From: JBBRVW01 sp038246545
GTDB lineage: Bacteria > Actinomycetota > Actinomycetes > JACCUZ01
DNA length: 64,000 nucleotides
Assembly: GCA_038246545.1 (NCBI GenBank)
Contig: JBBRVW010000017.1
Span: forward strand, 20,192-84,191
Reading direction: 5' to 3'
Of the stretch, positions 1-7,610 are shown one piece after another (within the stretch, counting starts at the first letter, position 1; every line of letters starts with the position of its first letter). The notes beneath the pieces are model-generated. The model did not search any database. It was not told the origin of the DNA and worked only from the letters and a program-made list of their open reading frames with translations. The position numbers and the translations under genes are program-made.

Positions 1-218
1 CGGTGGCAGCGAGCGGTCAGGGTGGCCTGCTGCTACGCGTCGACCCGGCGCGCACCGAGTCGCTCGTCGAGCCGCCGCTGGTCGACCGCTTCGAGATGCG
101 CGGTCGGAAGATGGACGGGTGGCTGCGCGTGGCACCCGAGATCGTCGACACCGAGGCGGACCTCCGGCGGTGGGTGGCCCACGGCGTCGACTACGCCCGC
201 TCCCTCCCGCCGAAGTAG
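1..218 (+). CDS. TfoX N-terminal domain protein, 3' fragment
   Basis: This is the carboxy-terminal 71 residues of a protein whose start lies left of the window. The pattern of MAASGQGGLLLRVDP, then FEMRGRKMDGWLRV and a closing VAHGVDYARSLPPK matches the TfoX/Sxy N-terminal domain family, small proteins of about 110 residues found widely in actinobacteria. Their function there is unproven; in gamma-proteobacteria the full-length relative promotes competence gene expression. The GTG at position 3 is in frame but internal to the family alignment, so it is not the real start. The frame closes with TAG at 216-218. Confidence 0.75.
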   Translation, partial: VAASGQGGLLLRVDPARTESLVEPPLVDRFEMRGRKMDGWLRVAPEIVDTEADLRRWVAHGVDYARSLPPK

Positions 219-239
219 CGCCTGCCGGCGGGCCCGGGC

Positions 240-734
240 TCAGACCGGTGGGTGGTCCGGCCAGGTGACGGCGTACGCCGGGTCGCCGCCGGCCAGGATG
301 CGGACGTACCGGAGCAGCTCACGCACGATCCCGGCGTTGCCCATCGCCCAGCCACGCCGCGGTGACAGCTCGCTCGGAGTGACCCGGTGCTCGTGGTTGG
401 ACCACCCGGCACCGGTGCCGTCGGCGGTCGCCCGCCGCTCGATGTCGTCGACGAGCACCTGCGCAAAGGTGGCGTCGGTACGGCCCTCGCCAGCAGGTCG
501 AACGCCAGGGCCAGAACCCCGGCCGTGCCGCAGCACCGGCCGCTGTTGTCCCAGCAGCCGGGCCGCACCCTGTCGGGCAAGCCGGACCGGGTGACGGTCC
601 GCCAGCAGCGGTCCACCAGCGCCGTCCAGGCGGGATCGCCGGTGACCCTCCGGGGCGAGCAGCCAGTCCGGGCCCGCCACGGCCAGCTCCGCGGCAGCGA
701 GCGAGTGGTCAGTCACCGTCAGCCCGCCTGCCAC
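240..734 (-). pseudogene. LanC-like (lanthionine synthetase C-like) gene remnant
   Basis: Two reading frames on the minus strand together spell the end of a LanC-like protein. One frame gives TGDPAWTALVDRCWRTV and WDNSGRCCGTAGVLALA (about 620-490). The other gives AQVLVDDIERRA and then GWSNHEHRVTPSEL, GWAMGNAGIVRELLRYV and the stop at 240. The CG-x-AGV motif, Trp-rich tail and GWxxGxAGI segment are typical of the alpha/alpha toroid family. At least one frameshift near 480-500, probably another near 640, and loss of the amino-terminal half make it a pseudogene. The next gene begins at 835, so the missing part is not nearby. No lantibiotic precursor or LanB/LanM gene is visible; stand-alone LanC-like proteins are common in actinobacteria. 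Confidence 0.6.
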
Positions 735-834
735 GGCACCCTCGTGGACCTGGCTGGCCCGCGACCGATGAGTGGCTGTCCCCGCTCCGGTCTATGGTCC
801 GAAGCGCACCGACCGTCTACCCCCGGGAGAAGCC

Positions 835-1254
835 ATGAGCTCGCGTCTCAACCCCTACATCAGCTTCGACGGCAACGCCAGGGAGGCCATGACGGCCTAC
901 CAGTCGGTCTTCGGCGGCGACCTTGCCATCACCACGTACGCAGAGTTCGGCAACGCCGAGGGCGGGGACGCCGACAAGATCATGCACAGCCAGCTCGAGA
1001 CCCCCAGCGGCTACACGATCATGGGCGCCGACAACCCGCCCCACCAGAAGTTCGAGCCGGGCAACAACCTCAGCCTCAGCCTCAGCGGCACCGACGCCGA
1101 CGCCGACGAGATGCGCGGTTACTTCGCCCAGCTCGCCGAGGGCGGCACCGTGACCGTGCCGCTCGAGAAGCAGATGTGGGGCGACGACTTCGGCATGTGC
1201 GTCGACCGGTTCGGGATCGCCTGGATGGTCAACATCGGCCAGCCGCAGGCCTGA
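835..1254 (+). CDS. PhnB-like VOC family protein
   Basis: A 139-residue protein of the vicinal oxygen chelate fold, closest by pattern to the PhnB/YjdN group: it opens MSSRLNPYISFDGNAREAM, followed by YQSVFGG, and ends with WGDDFGMCVDRFGIAWMVN. These proteins resemble glyoxalase and bleomycin-resistance proteins but most have no known substrate. The ATG at 835 is chosen over the upstream in-frame start at 772 because the family begins here and GGGAGA lies 6 bases upstream. A TATGGT element at 793-798 is a plausible -10. It stands alone between the LanC relic and the convergent queA-like gene. Confidence 0.85.
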   Translation: MSSRLNPYISFDGNAREAMTAYQSVFGGDLAITTYAEFGNAEGGDADKIMHSQLETPSGYTIMGADNPPHQKFEPGNNLSLSLSGTDADADEMRGYFAQLAEGGTVTVPLEKQMWGDDFGMCVDRFGIAWMVNIGQPQA

Positions 1255-1288
1255 GCCCCCGAGACTGCGGCGCTCCGGGGCCGCACCC

Positions 1289-2326
1289 TCAGGGCAGCAG
1301 CAGAGCCGAGTCGCCCAGCTCGTGCCACAGGTAGCCCGCGGCGCGGGCCTCGACGTACGCCGCTGCCACCAGCCGGGCTCCCGCGACCGCCTCGAGCAGG
1401 CCCAGATGCGAGGCGCCGTCCTCGTGCCAGCCGGTGACGAGACCGGTGACCGCGCGCGCCGGGCGGCCCGCGCCGAGCACGAGGTCGGTCCAGCCGTGGC
1501 CGGCGCGGACGAAGCCCGTGGGGTCGGCCACCGTCTCCAGTGCACGGGTCACCGTCGTGCCCACGGCTACCACCCGGCCGCCGGCGGACCGCGTGTGGTT
1601 CACCAGGGCCGCCGTCGTGGGCGGCACGTCGTACGGCTCGGGCAGCGGCCCCTCGCCGTGCTCGAGGGACGAGACGCCGGTGTGCAGGGTCACCGGGGCG
1701 AGGAGGACCCCCGAGGTGACGAGCTGGGTCACCAGGGCGTGGGTGAACGGCCGGCCGGCACTCGGCATCTCGGCGCTGCCCGGCTCGCGGCCGAAAACGG
1801 TCTGGTAGCTCGCCAGCGGCCAGTCGTCCGGGACGTACGCGTAGGCGATCGGCCGGCCGTGCCGGGCGAGGTAGTCCGGCACCCCCCGGGCGACCAGGAG
1901 CCGGCAGCGCCAGAGCCGGGTGGCGCCGGGCTCGACGCTGTCGTCCGGGTACGGCGACAGCACCTGCAGCCGCGCACCGGGGAGCGTCACGGTCTCGCCG
2001 GGGACGATGTCGACCAGCGGCCCGGTGGCCCGGCGTCCCCGCCGCAGCTCGACCGCCCAGGTACCGTCCGGCAGCTCGGTCGACAGGTGCGCCGTGATGG
2101 GACCGGCGGCCCGCTCGCCGTCGACGGCCGCGGCGAGGGTCGCCGAGGTGTTCACGACGACGAGGTCGCCCGGGGCCAGGAAGGAGGGCAGGTCACGGAA
2201 CCGCGCGTGCGTGGTCCCGGTGGCACCGGCGACCAGGAGCCGTACCTCGTCCCGGGCGAGCCCGCGCGCCTCCGGGGGCTCGCCGGCGATCCGCACCGGA
2301 CCCGCGTGCAGTGCCTCGACGCTCAC
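1289..2326 (-). CDS. queA: S-adenosylmethionine:tRNA ribosyltransferase-isomerase family protein (QueA-like)
   Basis: A 345-residue protein of the QueA family, which transfers the ribose of SAM to preQ1-tRNA during queuosine synthesis. Family landmarks are LAPGDLVVVNTSATL (about residues 49-63), the glycine/arginine-rich strand after WAVELRRG, and VSSLEHGEGPLPEPYDVP. The GTG start at 2326 overlaps the TGA stop of the upstream SDR gene (GTGA, 2323-2326), so the two are translationally coupled and share the SoxR-type promoter at 3059-3089. No tgt or queC-E gene is in the window, and many actinobacterial QueA-like proteins occur without a queuosine pathway. The true substrate is therefore open; the symbol denotes family only. 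Confidence 0.8.
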   Translation of the reverse strand: MSVEALHAGPVRIAGEPPEARGLARDEVRLLVAGATGTTHARFRDLPSFLAPGDLVVVNTSATLAAAVDGERAAGPITAHLSTELPDGTWAVELRRGRRATGPLVDIVPGETVTLPGARLQVLSPYPDDSVEPGATRLWRCRLLVARGVPDYLARHGRPIAYAYVPDDWPLASYQTVFGREPGSAEMPSAGRPFTHALVTQLVTSGVLLAPVTLHTGVSSLEHGEGPLPEPYDVPPTTAALVNHTRSAGGRVVAVGTTVTRALETVADPTGFVRAGHGWTDLVLGAGRPARAVTGLVTGWHEDGASHLGLLEAVAGARLVAAAYVEARAAGYLWHELGDSALLLP

Positions 2327-3024
2327 GGGTGGGTCCCCACCGGCAGGAGCAGCTCCACGGCCCGGTACCGGCCACTGGGCGGCCTGCGCTCCAGCAGCGC
2401 ACGCACGGCCGGCACGGCCACCGTGCCGGGCTCCGGCCGGTCGGAGATGTCCTCGTCCGGGAACGCGGCCTGGTGCATGGCGGTACGCATGTCCCCGGGG
2501 TCGAAGGCGTAGACGGACAGCGCCGGCTCCTCGACCGCCAGGACGGCCGACAGGTGGTCCAGCGCCGCCTTCGCCGAGCCGTAGCCGCCCCAGCCCTCGT
2601 AGGCCTCGACGGCCGCGTCCGAGCTGATGTTCAGCACCACGCCGGCAGCGCTACGCAGCTGCGGCAGGGCCTCGCGGAGCAAGGCGTGCGGTGCGAGTAC
2701 ATCGACCTCGTAGACCCGGGCCAGCTCGTCGAGCGGGTAGTCGGCGAGCCGCGGCTGGGGGCTGGGACCGAGCCGGCTGGCGTTGTTGACGAGCAGGTCC
2801 AGGCCGCCGAGGGCCTGGGACGCGGCCACGAGCTCGGCACGGTGGGCGGCGACGGTGACGTCACCGACCACCAACCGGGTGCGTGCCGGGTCGAAGCCGC
2901 CGACGGCGGCGAGCGCGCCGCCCTCGCGGGCGTCGAGGACCAGCGACCAGCCGGCGCCGGACAGGTCTTGCGCGAGGGCGCGGCCGAGGCCGCGGGAGGC
3001 ACCGGTGATCAGGGCGACTGGCAT
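2323..3024 (-). CDS. SDR family NAD(P)-dependent oxidoreductase
   Basis: A 233-residue short-chain dehydrogenase. The sequence shows the cofactor-binding TGASRGLG at residues 7-14, NNAS at 80-83, the serine of NISSDA near 134, and catalytic Tyr148 and Lys152 in YGSAK. The acidic LVLDARE after the second strand and the absence of a basic residue at the classical position leave NAD versus NADP open. The ATG at 3024 is preferred over an in-frame start at 3060 because it begins directly before the Rossmann strand. It is the first gene of a pair with the queA-like gene and is divergent from soxR. The SoxR box between them marks it as a likely direct redox-stress target. Confidence 0.88.
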   Translation of the reverse strand: MPVALITGASRGLGRALAQDLSGAGWSLVLDAREGGALAAVGGFDPARTRLVVGDVTVAAHRAELVAASQALGGLDLLVNNASRLGPSPQPRLADYPLDELARVYEVDVLAPHALLREALPQLRSAAGVVLNISSDAAVEAYEGWGGYGSAKAALDHLSAVLAVEEPALSVYAFDPGDMRTAMHQAAFPDEDISDRPEPGTVAVPAVRALLERRPPSGRYRAVELLLPVGTHP

Positions 3025-3058
3025 CAGGAGCTCCTTGCGTTCAGGTAGGTGTGCGTGC

Positions 3059-3089
3059 ATCCTGAGACATCAAGTTGACTTCAGGTCAA
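3059..3089 (-). promoter_or_regulatory. SoxR box inside a 19-bp-spaced promoter for the SDR-queA pair
   Basis: On the minus strand TTGACC (3089-3084) and CAGGAT (3064-3059) form -35 and -10 elements separated by 19 bases. That over-long spacer is the hallmark of promoters activated by MerR-family proteins. The spacer contains CATCAAGTTGACTTCAGG (plus strand 3068-3085), which matches the E. coli soxS SoxR site CCTCAAGTTAACTTGAGG at 15 of 18 positions. The soxR gene starts 48 bases away on the other strand. Confidence 0.85.
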
Positions 3090-3132
3090 GCACGCCCCCG
3101 GCGCAGCCGGTGAGCGACGAGTCGGAGCATTG

Positions 3133-3600
3133 ATGGACACCCACGACCTGCTCACCGTCGGAGCCGTCGCCGAGCGCAGCGGCTTCGCGCCGTCGGCCCT
3201 GCGCTACTACGAACGGCTGGGGCTGGTGTCAGCGAGCCGTACGTCGGGCGGCCAGCGCCGCTACCCGCGCAGCGTGCTGCGCCGGCTGGCATTCATCAGG
3301 GCCGCCCGGAACATCGGCCTGTCGCTCGACGAGGTGGCCGAGGCGCTCGCGGGGCTGCCGGAGGCCAGGACCCCGACGAAGGCCGACTGGGCGCGTCTGA
3401 GCCGGACCTGGCGGTCGCGCCTGGACGGCCAGATCGCCGGGCTGATGGCGCTGCGCGACGGCCTCGACTCCTGCATCGGCTGCGGCTGCCTCTCGCTGCG
3501 TCGCTGCGCCTTCTCCAACCCTGCCGACCTGGCGGCGGGCTCCGGTCCGGGGGCGGCGTTCCTCCCTCGGTCGCTGCGCCGACCGGTGGACGACAACTGA
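3133..3600 (+). CDS. soxR: Redox-sensitive transcriptional activator SoxR
   Basis: A 155-residue MerR-family activator. The winged helix-turn-helix occupies roughly residues 7-75, opening LLTVGAVAERSG and SALRYYERLGLV. The [2Fe-2S] ligands Cys114, Cys117, Cys119 and Cys125 keep the exact CX2CXCX5C spacing of SoxR. Oxidation of that cluster by redox-cycling compounds or superoxide switches on the target promoter. The ATG at 3133 is preferred to the adjacent TTG at 3130. The gene is divergent from the SDR-queA pair, whose promoter carries the box. Actinobacterial SoxR proteins usually act directly on small oxidoreductase genes without SoxS, which fits this arrangement. Confidence 0.95.
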   Translation: MDTHDLLTVGAVAERSGFAPSALRYYERLGLVSASRTSGGQRRYPRSVLRRLAFIRAARNIGLSLDEVAEALAGLPEARTPTKADWARLSRTWRSRLDGQIAGLMALRDGLDSCIGCGCLSLRRCAFSNPADLAAGSGPGAAFLPRSLRRPVDDN

Positions 3601-3698
3601 CCGTAGTCGGTCCGGCGTACCGGTGCACACACGCAGCGTGAGCGGGGCTCACCCTGCTGGCCGAGTCTGTCGGGTCGCCGGCTGGGTACCGTCAGAAC

Positions 3699-4538
3699 GT
3701 GCAGGCACCCGACTCCCTCGACCTGCGCCGGCTCGCCCTGGCGGTCTCGGTGCTGGACGACGTCGACATCGTCCCGCTCGACGGGGGAGTGCTGCTCACC
3801 GGCGACGTGCCGGTGGAGGTCAGCTGGCTGGAGCTGCGTCGCGCGCTCGCCGGTGCCGACCCCGACGACGACCTCGGCCGGGTGCGGGTGCGCGCCTGGC
3901 TCCGCGGCCGCCGGATCGCCGCCACCGTCCACCCCGACCACCTGCGCGAGCAGGCCCGTCCGGTGGGCCTGCCGGTGGACCACCCGCTGCACCCCGGCCT
4001 CGACTGGGTCCGGCACCGCGTCCTCGGCGACGCCCTCGACCTCGGCTTCGGGTTCGTCGGTGTCGGCACCGACCCCGACGAGGTCGTCGTGGTTCCGCAG
4101 GGCGCCCTCGAAGCCGCCGGCGTCGACCCGGCTCCGTGGTGGCCAGTGGCCCGCGACTACCTTGAGCGAATGGGTGCGCTAGCCGCCCGACAGCTGCAGG
4201 CGAACCCGGTCCTTCGCCCGATCGGCGACTGCGACGTGGCCACGCTGCTCGGCTCGCGGACCCTGCGGGAGGCGCTGTGCGCCGCCGACGGCACCGGCAT
4301 GCGGGCCGCCGCCGTCCCGATGCTGCGACGTGGCTGGCTGGACCTCTCCCGCATCGACCCGGCCTTCACCGCCGCCGCCGCGGCGGCCACCACGCCCGAG
4401 GAGCGCGGCTTCAGCCGTCCGCTCCTGCTCACCGTCGACGAGGTCACGCTCGCCTCGGACGGCGGCCGACCTGCCGAGATCGTGCTGCGCGACGCGGCCG
4501 TCGACGCCCCGCACCTGCGCTCCGTCCTCTACCGCTGA
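3699..4538 (+). CDS. Conserved hypothetical protein
   Basis: A 279-residue soluble protein I cannot place in a named family. It opens with LDLRRLALAVSVLDDVDIVPLDG and is rich in Asp, Val and Ala with no membrane segment, signal peptide or cysteine cluster. The final 100 residues hold a helical stretch with alanine repeats (FTAAAAAAT) and a strand-rich tail (LLLTVDEVTLASDGG). The GTG start at 3699 lies 7 bases after TACCGT (3686-3691 region), which suggests a leaderless mRNA and supports this start. Codon use matches neighbouring genes, so it is probably a real, vertically inherited actinobacterial protein. Confidence 0.75.
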   Translation: MQAPDSLDLRRLALAVSVLDDVDIVPLDGGVLLTGDVPVEVSWLELRRALAGADPDDDLGRVRVRAWLRGRRIAATVHPDHLREQARPVGLPVDHPLHPGLDWVRHRVLGDALDLGFGFVGVGTDPDEVVVVPQGALEAAGVDPAPWWPVARDYLERMGALAARQLQANPVLRPIGDCDVATLLGSRTLREALCAADGTGMRAAAVPMLRRGWLDLSRIDPAFTAAAAAATTPEERGFSRPLLLTVDEVTLASDGGRPAEIVLRDAAVDAPHLRSVLYR

Positions 4539-4625
4539 CCGCCCGGTCGGTCTTCGGTGCCCAGGCACCGGGGCCGTACCGTAGAACCGGCCGCCCCGAG
4601 AACGGCTACGTCTGGAGCGGTACCG

Positions 4626-5015
4626 ATGCCGGCTGACCCCGCCGCGCCCCTGGTTCACAGCGCTGCCTCGGACCACGTCGAGACCGACGCCACGCCGGGC
4701 ATGACCCGTCGCCGGGCGGTCGACACCGGCACGATGTGGGCCGGAACGGCCACCACCGCCCCCGGCACGGTGTCCGGCTGGCACCACCATGGCGCGCACG
4801 AGTCCACGATCTACGTCGTGCGCGGCGCGCTGCACATGGACTTCGGTGCCGACGGCGGCGAGGCTGTCGATGCCGTGGTGGGCGATGTCGTCCAGGTCCC
4901 GGCCGGCGCCGTGCACCGCGAGTCGAACCCGCTCGGCGAGGACTCGGTGCTGTTCGTAGTGCGCTGCGGGACGGGCGAGCCGACGGTCAACGTCGACGGC
5001 CCGGCGCCCGGCTGA
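4626..5015 (+). CDS. Cupin domain-containing protein
   Basis: A 129-residue single-domain cupin. The first motif is seen as GWHHHGAHESTIYVVRG (about residues 54-70), with the metal-binding histidines and glutamate, and the second as VGDVVQVPAGAVHRESNP (about 87-104), with the third-position histidine. Such proteins bind a divalent metal in a small beta barrel and act as isomerases, dioxygenases or sensors; the substrate cannot be told here. ATG 4626 is chosen over the in-frame start at 4557 because of the GGAG at about 4613. The gene is followed 22 bases later by the desulfurase-like gene and may be co-transcribed with it. Confidence 0.85.
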   Translation: MPADPAAPLVHSAASDHVETDATPGMTRRRAVDTGTMWAGTATTAPGTVSGWHHHGAHESTIYVVRGALHMDFGADGGEAVDAVVGDVVQVPAGAVHRESNPLGEDSVLFVVRCGTGEPTVNVDGPAPG

Positions 5016-5037
5016 CGCGGGCGGCAGGATGTCGGGC

Positions 5038-6261
5038 ATGACAGCTGCCGACGGTCCCCACGTCCTCGACGTTCTCCGAGTCCGCGCCGCTTTCCCCGCG
5101 CTCGACCACGGTGTCGCGCACTTCGACGGGCCGGGCGGCTCCCAGGTCCCCAGCACCGTCGCCGAAGCCGTCGCGCGGACCTTGACGGCCGGGGTCGCCA
5201 ACCGCGGCACCGTCACCGACGCGGAGCGCCGCGCCGAGACCGCCGTCATCGACGCGCGTCGGGCGATGGCCGACCTGGTCGGGGCGGACCCGCGCGGCGT
5301 GGTGTTCGGGCGCTCGATGACCCAGCTGACCTACGACGTCTCGCGGGCGCTCGCCAAGGACTGGGGACCGGGCGACGAGGTCGTCGTCACCCGGCTCGAC
5401 CACGACGCCAACATCCGCCCGTGGGTCGCGGCCGCCGAGAGCGTCGGCGCCACCGTGCGCTGGGCCGGCTTCGACCGATCGACCGGTGAGCTCGACGTCG
5501 CCGAGATCGCGACGCTGCTGGGCGAGCGCACCCGGCTGGTGGCGGTCACGGCTGCCTCGAACCTGCTCGGCACCCGACCCGATGTCCCGGCGATCGCTGC
5601 CGCCGCCCGGGCCGCCGGTGCCCTCGTGTACGTCGACGGCGTCCACCTCGCGCCGCACGCGCCGGTGGACGTGGCGGCGCTCGGCGCCGACTTCTTCGCC
5701 TGCTCGCCGTACAAGTTCTTCGGTCCGCACCTGGGTGCCGTCGTGGCCGACCCCGCGCAGCTCGAACGCCTGAACCCGGACAAGCTGCTGCCGTCGAGCG
5801 ACGCGGTGCCCGAGCGGTTCGAGCTCGGCACGCTCCCCTACGAGCTGCTCGCGGGGGTGACGGCGACGGTGGACTTCATCGCGGACCTGGTCCCCGGCCC
5901 GGGCGAGCGGCGCGCCCGCGTGCTCGCCTCGATGGCGGCGGTCGAGGCACACGAGGACCGGCTGCTGCGCCGGATGCTCACGGGGCTGGGCGACCTCGAC
6001 GGCATCACGCTGCACGGGGACCCGGTCCGGCGCACGCCGACCGCCCTGTTCACCGTCGAGGGCCGCCCCGGCCGCGAGGTGCACGAGCGGCTCGGCGCCG
6101 CGCGCATCAACGCACCCGCCGGGAGCTTCTACGCTCTGGAGGCGTCGCGCTGGCTGGGGCTGGGTGACACCGGAGCCGTGCGCGCCGGGCTGGCGCCGTA
6201 CTCCGACGACGAGGACGTGTCGCGGCTGCTGGTAGCCGTCGCCGACATCGCCGTTCCATGA
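5038..6261 (+). CDS. Cysteine desulfurase-like protein (class V aminotransferase)
   Basis: A 407-residue fold-type I PLP enzyme of the cysteine desulfurase-like subfamily related to SufS/CsdA. Visible landmarks are the amino-terminal FPALDHGVAHFDGPGGSQVP, the cofactor-contacting RLDHDANIRPW, the aspartate-containing LVYVDGVHLAPH, and SPYKFFGPHLG with Lys226 as the expected Schiff-base residue. Members lack the mobile active-site cysteine loop of true SufS, and their acceptor is unknown. ATG 5038 lies 6 bases after CAGGAT (5026-5031), suggesting a leaderless transcript; ATG 5029 is the alternative. No suf or isc genes are adjacent, so a general housekeeping Fe-S role is not supported by context. 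Confidence 0.85.
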   Translation: MTAADGPHVLDVLRVRAAFPALDHGVAHFDGPGGSQVPSTVAEAVARTLTAGVANRGTVTDAERRAETAVIDARRAMADLVGADPRGVVFGRSMTQLTYDVSRALAKDWGPGDEVVVTRLDHDANIRPWVAAAESVGATVRWAGFDRSTGELDVAEIATLLGERTRLVAVTAASNLLGTRPDVPAIAAAARAAGALVYVDGVHLAPHAPVDVAALGADFFACSPYKFFGPHLGAVVADPAQLERLNPDKLLPSSDAVPERFELGTLPYELLAGVTATVDFIADLVPGPGERRARVLASMAAVEAHEDRLLRRMLTGLGDLDGITLHGDPVRRTPTALFTVEGRPGREVHERLGAARINAPAGSFYALEASRWLGLGDTGAVRAGLAPYSDDEDVSRLLVAVADIAVP

Positions 6262-6309
6262 TCCACACCGGATCGTTGCGCAGAAACCAGATGGATCTGG
6301 TGTGGATCA
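6259..6309. repeat. Long intergenic inverted repeat overlapping a stop codon
   Basis: Arms TGATCCACACCGGATC (6259-6274) and GATCTGGTGTGGATCA (6294-6309) pair over 16 bases with a single G-U, around a 19-base loop. The first three bases are the stop codon of the desulfurase-like gene. There is no U-tract, so if it is a terminator it is of the U-less type reported in actinobacteria. The promoter of the next gene begins 42 bases further on. Confidence 0.7.
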
Positions 6310-6363
6310 CCGGGTGCCGCGGGCTGGGCACACCTGTCGGTGGGTGTCGCTAGCGTCGGCGCC

Positions 6364-7170
6364 ATGACCGACTTCCACCAGCAGGACCTCGCCGACTCCC
6401 GCTTCGAGCAGGTCCACCTGCAGCGGGCGACGTTCCACCAGGTCCACCTCGACGACGCCGAGTTCGACGACGTCGACCTCACCGGTGCGCGGTTCCGCGA
6501 GGTCTTCTTCAAGGACGTCGTGATGCGCGGCAGCGCTTTCGTCAACGTGCGGATCGAGGGCGAGATCGAGGGTCTCACCGTCAACGGCGTCGACGTCGGA
6601 CCGCTGGTCCAAGCCGAGCTGGAGCGTCGCGAGCCGGACCTGGCACGAATGCGCCCTGCCGACCCGGACGAGTTCCGCGAGGCCTGGGACACGCTCGAGC
6701 GGCTGTGGGCCGAGACCGTCGAGCGCGCCAGGCAGCTGCCGGAGGCAGCGCTGCACGAGTCGGTCGACGCCGAGTGGTCGTTCGTCGAGACGCTGCGGCA
6801 CCTCGCGTTCGCGACCGAGTGCTGGCTGCACCGCGCGATCCTCGGCGAGGCCAGCCCCTGGGCGCCCCTGTCGCTGCCGTGGGACCAGATGCCCGACACC
6901 GAGGGCGTGCCGCGCGACCGCGCGGCCCGGCCATCACTCGACGAGGTCCTGGCGCTGCGGCTGGATCGGCAGAGCGCGGTGCGCCGGTACGTCGACTCGC
7001 TCGACGCGGCCTCGCTTGCCTCCGACACCGTCGCGGTCGAGGGGCCGGGCTGGCCGGAGCAGCGCAGCTACCCGGTCCGCGAGTGCCTGCTCACGCTGCT
7101 CAACGAGGAGTGGTGGCACCGCCAGTTCGCGCTGCGCGACCTCGCGGTGCTGGAGGAGCGGCACGCCTGA
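6364..7170 (+). CDS. Pentapeptide repeat / DinB-like domain protein
   Basis: A 268-residue two-domain protein. Residues 1-60 form a short pentapeptide-repeat stretch (SRFEQVHLQRATFHQ, AEFDDVDLTGARF, SAFVNV), the right-handed beta-helix pattern with an aromatic or leucine every fifth residue. Residues 90-265 are a DinB-type four-helix bundle with WSFVETLRHLAFATECWLHR and a closing LNEEWWHRQFALRDL that carries the metal-binding type histidines. DinB-family proteins include mycothiol-dependent enzymes, but most are uncharacterised. TAGCGT at 6351-6356 sits 7 bases before ATG 6364, so the mRNA is probably leaderless. Confidence 0.85.
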   Translation: MTDFHQQDLADSRFEQVHLQRATFHQVHLDDAEFDDVDLTGARFREVFFKDVVMRGSAFVNVRIEGEIEGLTVNGVDVGPLVQAELERREPDLARMRPADPDEFREAWDTLERLWAETVERARQLPEAALHESVDAEWSFVETLRHLAFATECWLHRAILGEASPWAPLSLPWDQMPDTEGVPRDRAARPSLDEVLALRLDRQSAVRRYVDSLDAASLASDTVAVEGPGWPEQRSYPVRECLLTLLNEEWWHRQFALRDLAVLEERHA

Positions 7171-7459
7171 GGCAGCGCGGCCGCTCGGGCTCGCCGGCCA
7201 CCGCGTCGACGCCCCGTCCACGGTGTCGCGGGGGGTCGGCGATGCCGGCCCCGCGCGACCGCCCACGGTCAGAGGGCTCCGCCGACCCCGCCCCAGCCGT
7301 CCTTCTGGGCCGAGCCGGGTGGGCCCGCCCTGCGCGCCGAGGTCGCGGTTGCCGTGCGGGTCCGTCCCCTCCTCGCCGGGCCCGCTGTCGCGCCCGGCGC
7401 CAGACGAGCAGGCCGATCGGGACGGCAACGACGAGCACGAGGAGCACCAGCCAGGCCAT
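7100..7459 (-). CDS. Possible small membrane protein
   Basis: The minus strand has ATG 7459 with a strong GGAGGT 6 bases upstream, followed by MAWLVLLVLVVAVPIGLLVW, a clear membrane helix, and then a basic Arg/Gly/Pro-rich tail of about 90 residues. The ribosome site and helix argue for a real gene. Against it, the tail looks like low-complexity GC-rich translation and its end overlaps the 3' end of the DinB-like gene by 70 bases. The true stop may differ if there is a frameshift. This is the only coding signal I see between 7171 and 7610. Confidence 0.35.
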   Translation of the reverse strand: MAWLVLLVLVVAVPIGLLVWRRARQRARRGGDGPARQPRPRRAGRAHPARPRRTAGAGSAEPSDRGRSRGAGIADPPRHRGRGVDAVAGEPERPRCLRRAAPPAPRGRAARTGGATTPR

Positions 7460-7610
7460 GGCCACCTCCGTGGGCACCGTGCGGTACCGCCGACTGTACG
7501 ACGCGGGCGGCCGCCGGCCCCGTGACCCGGCCGCAACGGCGTGCCGGCCCGGGGGAACCGGACGGGTGGCGGCGGCGTCGAAACCGCATCACCAGCGCCC
7601 GGAGGCCACG

